From an uncultured Verrucomicrobia subdivision 3 bacterium (GTDB lineage: Bacteria > Verrucomicrobiota > Verrucomicrobiia > Limisphaerales > UBA11358): a DNA stretch of 33,328 nucleotides. The notes beneath the pieces were generated by a model, which saw nothing but the letters and a program-made list of their open reading frames with translations, was not told where the DNA came from and made no database searches. This document shows, in pieces, positions 8,299 through 16,253 of the stretch. The stretch covers positions 1-33,328 of the forward strand of contig CAIWFB010000062.1 of assembly GCA_903911825.1 (NCBI GenBank). Reading direction: 5' to 3'. Numbering within the stretch: position 1 is the first letter of the stretch; the number at the start of each line of letters is the position of its first letter. The position numbers and the translations under genes are program-made.

Positions 8299-10155
8299 TT
8301 ATTTCGGCTGTGCAGCGGCTGCCTCGGCACGTTTGTGGTAATATTCCTGCAATACGGAAAACGCCTGTTTCTTCACGCCTTCACTAGAGATGAGGCCCTT
8401 GCGATTGAAACCATCTTGAATGCCCGGTAACACGCGGCGCGGCGAACGGAAGTCCACGAGAATCCACGGCGTAAAACCAGCCAAGCCATCAATCTTATCA
8501 AGCATCGGCAAGGTCTGCTGATAGAGGTCGGCCTGAAATTCCTCCGTCCAGCGTTGATCTTTGTTGCCGTGCAAGCCTTGGCGCGCATCGCCGCCGAATT
8601 CGCTGATGAACGCCGGTTTATTGTAGGGAATTTCCCAAGACACTTTGCCACACTTATCCGGCAGCCCATCATACCAGCCGACGTATTGATTGAAAGCGAC
8701 GATATCCACGATTTCCGCCAACGGATCGTGCACCACCATTACGTTGGGCGCACCGGGCTTGGCCGTCTTTTCCATCGCGGCGCTCAACAAACGCGTGGTG
8801 TCGAGCGAACGCGCCTGGGCGGCAAGCTGGGAGAGAAATTTGGTGCGCGCTTCGCTCACCGGGGTTTCGTTAGCCAGCGACCAGATGATGATGCTGGCGC
8901 GGTTGGCATCGCGCTGGATGTTGTCAGAAAGTTGGCTCTGCGCGTTTTCGTAGGTCGCTGCATTCGTCCAGTCAATCGTCCAATACACCGGCACTTCTGA
9001 CCAGACCATCAGCCCAAGTTCGTCCGCCAATCGCGTCATGGCTTCGCTGTGCGGGTAATGCGCCAGGCGCACAAAATTACAGCCCAACTCCTTCGCCCAC
9101 AGCAACAGTTGACGAGCCTTTTCGGCAGTATTCACGCGCCCGCCACCGTGCAACGGAAATTCTTCATGAATGCAGATGCCGCGGAGAAAGACGGGTTTTC
9201 CATTCAATAAAATTTGTTTTCCCTGCGTGCGCACGGTGCGAAACCCGATCGGCTCGGTGAGGTGCTCTTGGCCATGAATGATGCGCACGTCATACAACTT
9301 GGGTGTCTCGGGACTCCACAACTTCAGTTTATCTGGAGTGAACTGAAATGTCGCCCGGCCCGCGACATCCGTAAGCGCGGACAATTTAATTTTCAATTCA
9401 GGTATCACCAACTCCACGGCTTCACCGGCTCCGGCTTCGGCAATCTGCACCCAACCAGAAATTACTTTGGTCGCTTCCGAATCTAAAACCAGCCGGTGGT
9501 CAGCGATGAATTGTTTCGGCACGACGACTAATTTCACTTCCCGCGTGATGCCACCATAATTCCACCAATCCGTATTCAACGTCGGCACGGCGTCTTTAGC
9601 CCGCTTGTTGTCCACTTTTAGCACCAGCGAGTTCGCACCCGCTTTGAGAAATTTGGTCACCTCGAATGAAAATGGCGTGAAGCCGCCTACGTGAGTGCCG
9701 AGTTTTTTACCATTGAGGTAAACGTCTGCGCGATAATTCACCGCGCCAAATCGGATAAATGCGCGCTCCGCTTGTCCCAGGGCGGCGCAATCAAATTTCC
9801 GGCGATACCACACGCTGCCCTCGTAATACAATAGTTCGGGGCGCTGCGTATTCCAGTCACCCGGAACGTTGAGCGTGGGCGAAGTATCAAAATCATACTC
9901 CACGCGCTCGCCCGCATCGGCGGGTTTAACGTCCAAATAAAACGTCTCGGACCGGGAAGGATTCTTGCCTAAATCACGCTGCTCCCGGCGGTAGTCGTAG
10001 AAGCCGGTTTCGTAGGGATCAATGATGCTCTTCCACTCGCCGTTCAGCGAGAGTCCGTCATGGAGGAACAAGTCGGGGATATTGTCAGCGTGCAGCAGCG
10101 GGACGACCAATGCCGCCCAGCAGCCCAAGCAAATCAAACGCAACTTTTGTTTCAT
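8299..10155 (-). CDS. Secreted glycoside hydrolase family 2 (beta-glucuronidase/beta-galactosidase-like)
   Basis: A 618-residue GH2 enzyme. Residues 1-23 are a signal peptide (ends LLHADN), so it is periplasmic or secreted. An N-terminal jelly-roll sugar-binding domain follows (about 30-215, with VPGDWN, YYEGSVWYRRKF and ADVYLNGKKLG). Next come an Ig-like sandwich (about 215-310) and the catalytic TIM barrel from ILLNGKPVFLRGICIHEEFP (about 315-610). The acid/base is Glu430 in WSLANETP and the nucleophile Glu519 in FISEFGG. The order resembles beta-glucuronidases, but the substrate is not certain from sequence. Possible substrates are beta-glucuronides, galactosides or mannosides of plant or algal glycans. 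It is flanked by its own gaps and is probably not part of the dcw operon, because a hairpin follows ftsZ upstream. With the lyase at 897 it suggests polysaccharide breakdown. Confidence 0.88.
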   Translation of the reverse strand: MKQKLRLICLGCWAALVVPLLHADNIPDLFLHDGLSLNGEWKSIIDPYETGFYDYRREQRDLGKNPSRSETFYLDVKPADAGERVEYDFDTSPTLNVPGDWNTQRPELLYYEGSVWYRRKFDCAALGQAERAFIRFGAVNYRADVYLNGKKLGTHVGGFTPFSFEVTKFLKAGANSLVLKVDNKRAKDAVPTLNTDWWNYGGITREVKLVVVPKQFIADHRLVLDSEATKVISGWVQIAEAGAGEAVELVIPELKIKLSALTDVAGRATFQFTPDKLKLWSPETPKLYDVRIIHGQEHLTEPIGFRTVRTQGKQILLNGKPVFLRGICIHEEFPLHGGGRVNTAEKARQLLLWAKELGCNFVRLAHYPHSEAMTRLADELGLMVWSEVPVYWTIDWTNAATYENAQSQLSDNIQRDANRASIIIWSLANETPVSEARTKFLSQLAAQARSLDTTRLLSAAMEKTAKPGAPNVMVVHDPLAEIVDIVAFNQYVGWYDGLPDKCGKVSWEIPYNKPAFISEFGGDARQGLHGNKDQRWTEEFQADLYQQTLPMLDKIDGLAGFTPWILVDFRSPRRVLPGIQDGFNRKGLISSEGVKKQAFSVLQEYYHKRAEAAAAQPK

Positions 10156-10310
10156 ACAAGCAATCTTTCACAGGCGTAATTAAACGTAAATCAGCAAATC
10201 GGCCGAGTGAAGAAACCTATTTTAGGCAGCCAGTGGAAAGTCTCTACCCTACAAAACCAAGGGGGTGAAACTCTCCTACTGAACTAGAAGTTTCTGTTCC
10301 TTACCGGAGG

Positions 10311-10344
10311 AAAAACTGCGGCTTGAATAAAAAATTATCCGCAG
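10311..10344 (-). terminator. Candidate intrinsic terminator downstream of ftsZ
   Basis: On the minus strand CTGCGG (10344-10339) and CCGCAG (10321-10316) form a 6-bp stem with an AU-rich 17-nt loop, followed at once by TTTTT (10315-10311). It lies 10 nt after the ftsZ stop and would end the dcw transcript. The short stem and long loop make it moderate. The rest of the 199-nt gap (10156-10354) holds an imperfect palindrome at 10267-10294 (GAAACT...AGTTTC) and no gene. I could not place the GH2 promoter there with confidence. Confidence 0.5.
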
Positions 10345-10354
10345 GAAAACCGAT

Positions 10355-11575
10355 TCAATTCATCACCACGCCGCGCCGGAGAAACGTCGGCACGTCGAGG
10401 TCTTCACCCTGATGCAACGTCGGCTCGCTCTTGTCGAAGCGACCTTTGGAAACGATGGAGAGTGGTAATTGCGTCTGCACCAGTTTTGCGCCGGGCCGCC
10501 GCGTGCGCGTGAGCCGCGGTTGGATGGTTTCCGCCTGATTCGTGGCGGTGAGCGAAATTCCACCGCGCGCGGTGGCGGTGCGGGAAACTTCTTCGGCCTT
10601 GGGCGCAGCACTCTGCTTGGCCGCAATGAGAGCAACGCATAATTTTTCTCCAAGCGACGCATCAATAGCTGCACCCATGATGATCTGGGCGCGTCCGCAT
10701 TGGCGTTTCACTTCGGACATCACGCGATTGACCTCGGCCATCGTTAAACTTTTGCCAGCAGTGAGGCTGACGAGCACGGCGTCGGATTCGGCGAGCGAGC
10801 GACCTTCGTCAAGCAGCGGATGCGCGAGAATTTTTTCCACCACTTCCCGTGAGCGACCCGCACCGGAGGCCTCGACGAACGCGAAAGCATTTTCCGCGTG
10901 ACGATCACGGACAAGCGCACAGACATCGGCAAAGTGAACTTGTATGAGGCCGGGCCGCGTAAGCAACTGCCACACGCCGCGCAAACCTTCGATGAGCAAA
11001 CCGCCAGTTACGCGGAAGGTTTCCAGAAGGCTGGTGTTCTCATCAATGAGCCGAAACACTTTCTGGCTCGGCAGACAAATGACTCCATCGGCGGATAATT
11101 TAAGCTGCTCCAGGCTTTGTTGCGCTTGTTGCTCGCGGCGATTGCCTTCGCACTCGAACGGCAACGTGACGAACGCCAGCACCAGCGCACCGGCTTCCCG
11201 CGCCGCGCGCGCAAGCACAGGGCTGATGCCACTGCCCGCACCACCACCAAGACCAGCGAGAATACAAACGACATTTGCGCCTTCGCAAGCGGCTTTGAGA
11301 TTGGAAAATTGTTCTTCCGCAAGCGCTTTACCGCGTTCCGCATCGCCGCCAGAACCGAGGCCGCGCAGCAATTTATTTTCCAGATGGAATTTTACCGTCG
11401 CGCTACACGTCGCGAGCGAATTCGCATCGGTGTTCACGGCTACGAAATCCGCCCCAGCGAATTCCGGCGTGCTCGCCAAGTCGAGCATGGTGACGCCGGC
11501 ATTGCCGATGCCGAAAAATTTCACGACCGGTTTTTCCGTCGTGGCCAGGAGCGAGTTTGATCCAGGATTTTCCAT
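10355..11575 (-). CDS. ftsZ: Cell division protein FtsZ, divergent GTPase domain
   Basis: A 406-residue tubulin-like protein, the last gene of the dcw cluster, 6 nt after ftsA. FtsZ polymerises with GTP at midcell to form the division ring. The fold is recognisable: FFGIGNAG (20-26), VNTDANSL, the glycine-rich T4 loop as GGGAGSG (110-116; usually GGGTGTG), LPFECEGNRR, and TRPGLIQVHFADV (207-218). The C-terminal peptide DLDVPTFLRR (392-401) is the conserved FtsA-binding tail. Many active-site residues differ. The T7 loop NxDxxD is Gln212-x-His214-xx-Asp217. The PND motif is PSQ (169-171), and the usual N/A-D guanine-contact pair is Gly191-Gly192. The protein is therefore clearly FtsZ by position and tail, but possibly poor in GTP binding or hydrolysis. 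Confidence 0.92.
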   Translation of the reverse strand: MENPGSNSLLATTEKPVVKFFGIGNAGVTMLDLASTPEFAGADFVAVNTDANSLATCSATVKFHLENKLLRGLGSGGDAERGKALAEEQFSNLKAACEGANVVCILAGLGGGAGSGISPVLARAAREAGALVLAFVTLPFECEGNRREQQAQQSLEQLKLSADGVICLPSQKVFRLIDENTSLLETFRVTGGLLIEGLRGVWQLLTRPGLIQVHFADVCALVRDRHAENAFAFVEASGAGRSREVVEKILAHPLLDEGRSLAESDAVLVSLTAGKSLTMAEVNRVMSEVKRQCGRAQIIMGAAIDASLGEKLCVALIAAKQSAAPKAEEVSRTATARGGISLTATNQAETIQPRLTRTRRPGAKLVQTQLPLSIVSKGRFDKSEPTLHQGEDLDVPTFLRRGVVMN

Positions 11576-11581
11576 GATGAT

Positions 11582-12799
11582 TTAGGGGCGTTGGAGAAAG
11601 CGAGTGACCATGCCTTTGAAGCCAAACATGGATTGCGTGGGCTTTTGCCGATTTTTCAGCGAGCCATATTTCACCAAGCCGATGGCTGTGGCGAACTCCG
11701 GTTGATCGAGGGCGCAAGTGATGCCACCAAGCGTGGCCGCGTGGCCGTGCGTGACGTTCATCTGAAAAATGCGTTCAGCCAATTTATCAAGGCCGGGAAT
11801 CCGCGCCGTTCCGCCCGTGAGAAAAACTCCCGCGCGCAAATAATCAGTGAGGCCATTTTTCTCCAAGTCGAGCGCGATAATCTCAAAAATTTCTTTCAAT
11901 CGCTCGTGCATGATGCGTTGCAGGTGTTCCAAATTCAACGTCTTCACGGCCAGACCATGATCACTCTTGAGTTCGAGGATTTGATTCTTGGCGTCCTCTT
12001 TCACGAAGGCAGAACCGTAATCGCGCTTCAATTTTTCCGCGCTCATCAAGGACACTTTCAAGCCGTAAGCCAAGTCGTTGGAAACGTGGTCGCCGCCCAC
12101 GGCGAACACGCCGCTGTGCCGAATCGCGCCATCCGAATAGACAACGTATTCCGTAGTGCCGCCGCCGATATCAATGACGAGCGCGCCCAATTCTTTCTGC
12201 TCCGGCGTGAGTAACGCGAGCGAAGAGGCGATGCCGTTGAAAACAATTTCGGACACGTCCAACTGCGTGGCACGCACGAGGCGAATGGCGTTCTGCAAGC
12301 GATTCGCATTCCCGTGAATCACATGCATATCCACTTCGAGCCGCGCGCCGAGCATCCCGACGGGATTCGTCACGCCCGCCTGTTTGTCCACGAGAAAATG
12401 TTGGCGGATGGAATGGATGTGCGTGTTCTCCGCCGGGAGATTGATGGCCTTGGCGTTCTTGATGACGTCTTCCACATCGTCATCGGAAATTTCCCGATCC
12501 GCCGAAACAATGACGTGGCTGCCACGATTATTGAATCCGCGCACATGGTTGCCCGTCACACCGAGATAAACACTGCGGATTTCCACGTCCGCCATCTGCT
12601 CGGCTTCGGCAATGGCGGTACGCAATTCCAGCTCCACTTTTTCTGGATCGCAGATTTCGCCTTTGCGGACGCCATTGGAAAGCGCCTGCCCCAACCCGAT
12701 GATGTTCACCTGGCCTTCGGCATTCTGTTCGCCGACCACGGCGCAAATTTTCGACGTGCCGATCTCCAGACCGACGACGATGTTAGAATCATCAAACAT
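11582..12799 (-). CDS. ftsA: Cell division protein FtsA
   Basis: A 405-residue actin-family ATPase that tethers FtsZ filaments to the membrane and recruits later divisome proteins. The phosphate-1 motif is VVGLEIGTSKICAVVG (near the N-terminus), the 1C (SHS2) insertion lies around residues 85-165, and the phosphate-2 motif is VIDIGGGTTEYVVY. The adenosine motif is GVFLTGGTARIPGL. The C-terminal FGFKGMVTRFLQRP is the amphipathic membrane-targeting helix. The start is ATG 12799, overlapping the end of ftsQ by 8 nt. A clear GGAGG lies 5 nt upstream, one of the best ribosome binding sites in the window. FtsZ keeps the matching C-terminal tail, so the FtsA-FtsZ pair should interact. Confidence 0.96.
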   Translation of the reverse strand: MFDDSNIVVGLEIGTSKICAVVGEQNAEGQVNIIGLGQALSNGVRKGEICDPEKVELELRTAIAEAEQMADVEIRSVYLGVTGNHVRGFNNRGSHVIVSADREISDDDVEDVIKNAKAINLPAENTHIHSIRQHFLVDKQAGVTNPVGMLGARLEVDMHVIHGNANRLQNAIRLVRATQLDVSEIVFNGIASSLALLTPEQKELGALVIDIGGGTTEYVVYSDGAIRHSGVFAVGGDHVSNDLAYGLKVSLMSAEKLKRDYGSAFVKEDAKNQILELKSDHGLAVKTLNLEHLQRIMHERLKEIFEIIALDLEKNGLTDYLRAGVFLTGGTARIPGLDKLAERIFQMNVTHGHAATLGGITCALDQPEFATAIGLVKYGSLKNRQKPTQSMFGFKGMVTRFLQRP

Positions 12800-13751
12800 T
12801 TTTCCTCCGGGGTTTTGAAGGTTTAACCGCTTTAGGTTGAGTCACCGGCAAGGTGCTGGCCACCATCCAGCGCACTGGTAAATTATTCGCCACCGCCAGA
12901 TCCAGCGTGGCGATGGTTTTCTGCTGTCGTAAACCAAGATCGTAGATCGCGCGCCAACGGCGGAACTGCTGCTCCAGATTCGTGAGCGCAAAAATCACTT
13001 CACTGCCCTGCTCTGTGGACACTTTGATGACATTAGGTGCTGAAACATCTAGTCGCCGCAAATCCACCAAGCCCGCCATCGGCGACCGTTCAAACGCCGA
13101 TACCAACGCCAACGCCGTTTGCACTTGTGGTGATTCTACCCGTCGGCCCGGCTGCATTTGGAACGCATTCATCCCCGCAATCACCGGCAACGTTGAAGTC
13201 ATTTGCGTTAATGGCACCAAGCACACGCGCGGATCCAGCGGCTGCATCACCATACCGTTCGCGTCTAGCTGGTAAACCGAAACTGCAATCGCCCCGGTCG
13301 CATCGGCGCGCGGTAGATTGACTTGTGCAATCGGATCGCGTTCTGTTACGCGAATGCGCAACGTGCGCGGCAAAACACGTTCCACAGAAACCGATTCGAT
13401 CACCGGCACCATTTCGATATTGCGTTTCACTTCCGCCAAATCGAGACCGATTAAATTCACACCCAGTTTCACGCGTGCCCACCGGCGAATTTCTTCCGGC
13501 GCAATCTTGCCGTCCGTCTGCGCATCAATCGTCTGCACGGCGAAATCGGCATTGTGATAAACAAACGCATCCAGCACCGCCTCGCCCGCACGCCACAAAA
13601 GATAGATCCCAAAAAACGTCCCGAACACCACCGCGAACGCGATGGACAAAAGCCGGACGCGCGTCGCCCGCACCTGATCTGAACGCAATTTCACGTCCAG
13701 CACATGCGTGCGCCTTAGCCGCCGATTTTTTTGTTCGCGCTTAAACCACAT
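12792..13751 (-). CDS. ftsQ: Cell division protein FtsQ
   Basis: A 319-residue bitopic membrane protein that links early and late divisome parts. It has a basic cytoplasmic N-terminus (MWFKREQKNRRLRR), one membrane segment at about residues 31-52 (LLSIAFAVVFGTFFGIYLLW) and a POTRA domain at about 70-145 (GVNLIGLDLAEVKRNIEMVPVIESV...LPRTLRIRVTERDPIAQV). A beta-rich FtsQ domain runs to about 290. It ends with a basic tail. ATG 13751 lies 1 nt after the ddl stop (TAAAATG) and fits better than an upstream start 51 nt earlier that would overlap ddl. The place between ddl and ftsA is the classic one. Confidence 0.93.
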   Translation of the reverse strand: MWFKREQKNRRLRRTHVLDVKLRSDQVRATRVRLLSIAFAVVFGTFFGIYLLWRAGEAVLDAFVYHNADFAVQTIDAQTDGKIAPEEIRRWARVKLGVNLIGLDLAEVKRNIEMVPVIESVSVERVLPRTLRIRVTERDPIAQVNLPRADATGAIAVSVYQLDANGMVMQPLDPRVCLVPLTQMTSTLPVIAGMNAFQMQPGRRVESPQVQTALALVSAFERSPMAGLVDLRRLDVSAPNVIKVSTEQGSEVIFALTNLEQQFRRWRAIYDLGLRQQKTIATLDLAVANNLPVRWMVASTLPVTQPKAVKPSKPRRKNV

Positions 13752-13752
13752 T

Positions 13753-14655
13753 TTATTTTCGTAGTAACGCCAGCTCCACCATCCGCTGACAGAGTTGGGC
13801 AAAATTCATACCGGCAACCGCCGCCGCCTTGGGCAAGAGACTCGTTTCCGTCATGCCTGGCAACGTGTTCACTTCCAAAACGACCGGCGAACCATCCGGG
13901 CGAACCATCACGTCCACGCGCGAATAATCACGGCCGCCAATCGCCTTGAACGCCCCGAGCGCCGCCGCCTGAATCCGTTGAGTCGTGGCGGCATCAAAAT
14001 CTGCGGGGCAAAAATAATCCGTTGCGCCCGCCGTATATTTAGTTTGGTAATCGTAGCTGCCCGACTTGGGACGCACTTCCACTACTGGCAAAACGTGTCC
14101 ATCCAAAATACCGACCGTCGTCTCGCGCCCGACGATTTTTTCCTCAACCAAAACTTCAGAATCAAATTTTAAAGCTTCCGCGATCGAATCGGGCCATTGC
14201 TCTGCGCGATCAATAAATTGCAGCCCCACACTGGAACCTTGCCGTGATGGCTTGGCGACCAGCGGCAATAGTAAATTCTTTGGCAGCGGCGTTTCTTTGG
14301 AAGTAACGGTGGTAAACTTTGCGGTGGGCACACCAGCTTCGATGCAGCTTTGCTTCGTCAAAACTTTATCAAAGGCAATGCGACTCGCCTCCGCGCTACA
14401 ACCTGTGTAAGGCACGCCCAGCTTGTCCAATTCCGTCTGCACCGTGCCGTCTTCGCCATAAGTTCCGTGCAACGCCAGAAATACCGCATCCGTTTTAGTC
14501 GGCAAAATCCAACCCGGCTGCTGCGGGTCAAGCTCATGCACCGCGTGACCGAGCGAGCGCAGCGCTTTCGCGACCGCCGCGCCGGTGCGCAACGACACTT
14601 CGCGTTCCGCACTCGGTCCGCCGAGCATCACCGTGATGTTCAATGGTTGAATCAT
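13753..14655 (-). CDS. ddl: D-alanine-D-alanine ligase
   Basis: A 300-residue ATP-grasp enzyme that joins two D-alanines for addition to the peptidoglycan stem by MurF. Visible motifs are MLGGPSAEREVSLRTG, FLALHGTYGEDGTVQ, GVPYTGCSAEASRIAFDK, VAKPSRQGSSVG, the ATP-grasp segment ILDGHVLPVVEVRP, DYQTKYTAGAT, and the metal-binding end SRVDVMVRPDGSPVVLEVNTLPGMTETSLLP. Length is typical for the DdlB type. Its ATG overlaps the vapC stop by 4 nt (ATGA), so translation is coupled to the toxin gene upstream. ftsQ follows 1 nt after the stop. Confidence 0.96.
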   Translation of the reverse strand: MIQPLNITVMLGGPSAEREVSLRTGAAVAKALRSLGHAVHELDPQQPGWILPTKTDAVFLALHGTYGEDGTVQTELDKLGVPYTGCSAEASRIAFDKVLTKQSCIEAGVPTAKFTTVTSKETPLPKNLLLPLVAKPSRQGSSVGLQFIDRAEQWPDSIAEALKFDSEVLVEEKIVGRETTVGILDGHVLPVVEVRPKSGSYDYQTKYTAGATDYFCPADFDAATTQRIQAAALGAFKAIGGRDYSRVDVMVRPDGSPVVLEVNTLPGMTETSLLPKAAAVAGMNFAQLCQRMVELALLRK

Positions 14656-15059
14656 TTTCTTTTTACAAATTTTTCCAGTGACACGGCAATCTTAGGGAAC
14701 GCCTTCAAAATCTGCTTGTCCAGCGTCACCAGTGTCACCTCTAAATCCTGCGCCAACGCCACGTATTCGCAGTCATATGCCGAGCAATCAAACCGGGCGG
14801 AAAGCTCTAAAACCTTCCGTGAATCCACAGTGTATTCGCGGCCAGCAATCGCTTCTTCAGCCATGTGCAACGAAACCAAAACGGACTCCATCCCCATCAG
14901 TCCGTGGTGCAAATACTTTGCCAACGCATTACGAACTTCCGACCGCCATAAAGCGGGCGCTATCCAAATCGGATCACGCTCCATCACTAGCTCCGCCAAA
15001 TTTGTGTGGTCGCCATCCACACAAAGAGCGGTGATGACCGTAGCATCCGCAACAATCAC
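14652..15059 (-). CDS. vapC: PIN-domain ribonuclease toxin, VapC family
   Basis: A 135-residue PIN-domain protein. VapC toxins cut RNA, often tRNA or rRNA, and are held inactive by the partner antitoxin. The four acidic metal-binding residues are present: Asp5 (VADATVIT), Glu41 (LWRSEVRNAL), Asp96 (SAYDCEYVALA) and Asp114 (LVTLDKQIL), so the enzyme looks intact. The start is GTG 15059, overlapping the vapB stop (GTGA), as usual in such pairs. The 3' end overlaps the ddl start by 4 nt. The pair therefore sits inside the dcw operon as a coupled unit, in the area where murC would often be. The RNA target cannot be told from sequence. Confidence 0.9.
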   Translation of the reverse strand: MIVADATVITALCVDGDHTNLAELVMERDPIWIAPALWRSEVRNALAKYLHHGLMGMESVLVSLHMAEEAIAGREYTVDSRKVLELSARFDCSAYDCEYVALAQDLEVTLVTLDKQILKAFPKIAVSLEKFVKRK

Positions 15060-15295
15060 ATCCGACCTTCACGCTTGAATTGATCCAGCTGCGCCGCCGT
15101 CGCCTTGACTTTCATTTTGGAGCGAACCGCGCGCAAGCGACGGAGAAAATCTTGGGCATCCACCGGCGTGCTGCGTGTGCTCGCTTCTAACACAGCAATC
15201 GCTTCGGTATTCAAACTGCGGCCATGAGTTAAAGCCCGCTTTTTAAGCTCGCGATGCGCTTCTTTGGAGAGTCCTTTGATCGTGATGGAGATCAT
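15056..15295 (-). CDS. vapB: FitA/VapB-like ribbon-helix-helix antitoxin
   Basis: A 79-residue antitoxin. The N-terminus ISITIKGLSKEAHRELKKRALTHGRSLNTEAIAVLE is a FitA-type ribbon-helix-helix domain that normally binds DNA as a dimer and represses its own operon. The C-terminal part (about 40-79, basic, with FLRRLRAVRSKMKVK) would wrap the VapC toxin. ATG 15295 gives the typical MISITIKGL start; an in-frame TTG 18 nt upstream is less likely. The gene overlaps vapC by 4 nt. Only 37 nt separate it from the murB stop; I see no clear separate promoter there. Confidence 0.85.
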   Translation of the reverse strand: MISITIKGLSKEAHRELKKRALTHGRSLNTEAIAVLEASTRSTPVDAQDFLRRLRAVRSKMKVKATAAQLDQFKREGRM

Positions 15296-15332
15296 CGCGC
15301 AACCATAACGCAACCATTTCGCAAGTCAACGT

Positions 15333-16253
15333 TTACTCGCCGATCACTTCAACTTCTTGATGCAACTCAATTCCCCGCTCTGCTTTGGCCTGAGCTTTCA
15401 AAATCCTGATTAATTCCAGCACATCTTTGGCCGTCGCGCCGCCGTCATTCACCAGAAAATTTCCATGTTCCATGGAGATGCGAGCACCACCGACCTGCCG
15501 GCCTTTTAGTCCTAATTCGTCAATCAACTTTCCCGCAGCAATCGCCGTTGGGTTCTTGAACATACAACCCGCACTCGGCGCAGCGGGTTGAGAGCTCCAG
15601 CGTTTCTCGTTGTAAGCTTTCATGCGCACTTCGATAGCTTCACGCGGTTCCGGCTTACATTTGAAGGTGACGCCCAGCGCGATTTGATTTTTTAACGTGG
15701 CGCAGCAACGGTATTCCACAGCCATTTCTGAACGATTTAATTCACGCACCACCCCGGAAAAATCCATGAGGCGCACGGATTCGACCGCGTCAAAGGTCGC
15801 GCCACCCATTGCGCCAGCATTCATGCGCAACGCGCCACCGATGCTGCCGGGAATGCCTTCCAGAAATTCGACACCGCTCAAACCGTTGCGCTTGGCTTCG
15901 ACAGCGACGGACTTTTGCCGCGCCCCAGCGCCAGCGCGAATATGCAAACCATCAATCGCCACAAGGCTGAAATGCGGGTGCGACAAGCAAATCACGACGC
16001 CGCGAAAGCCGCCGTCGCGAACGATTAGATTGGAACCGCGCCCGAGTATAAAAAAATCCAAATCATGTGTGCCGCAGAATTTTAAGAGCGCCGCCAAGTC
16101 CGCTTCGGAAGCGGGTTCAACGTAAAAATCTGCCGGACCACCAACCCGCAACGTCGTGTGCTTGGCCATCGGTTCATCACGCCGGATGACGGTGTCTGCC
16201 GAAACACAAGCCGCCAGTTCATTCGCCAGATTGGGGTTTTCCAAGGTGATCAT
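15333..16253 (-). CDS. murB: UDP-N-acetylenolpyruvoylglucosamine reductase
   Basis: A 306-residue FAD enzyme that reduces UDP-GlcNAc-enolpyruvate to UDP-MurNAc with NADPH. FAD-binding cues are TTLRVGGPADFYVEP, FFILGRGSNLIVRDGGFRGVVI and GIPGSIGGALRMNAGAMGG. Active-site cues are the Arg in VEYRCC (Arg182), the proton-donor position in PSAGCMFKNP, where Cys230 stands in place of the usual Ser, and the C-terminal Glu in HQEVEVIG (about 300). A Cys at this position also occurs in other MurB proteins, so it need not be a defect. ATG 16253 overlaps the murG stop by 4 nt. murC, a common neighbour, is absent. Confidence 0.95.
   Translation of the reverse strand: MITLENPNLANELAACVSADTVIRRDEPMAKHTTLRVGGPADFYVEPASEADLAALLKFCGTHDLDFFILGRGSNLIVRDGGFRGVVICLSHPHFSLVAIDGLHIRAGAGARQKSVAVEAKRNGLSGVEFLEGIPGSIGGALRMNAGAMGGATFDAVESVRLMDFSGVVRELNRSEMAVEYRCCATLKNQIALGVTFKCKPEPREAIEVRMKAYNEKRWSSQPAAPSAGCMFKNPTAIAAGKLIDELGLKGRQVGGARISMEHGNFLVNDGGATAKDVLELIRILKAQAKAERGIELHQEVEVIGE

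Noticed and set aside
10267-10294. Palindrome GAAACT...AGTTTC between GH2 and ftsZ
   Set aside because: A 6-bp AT-rich stem with a 16-nt loop and no U tract; too weak for a terminator or operator call.
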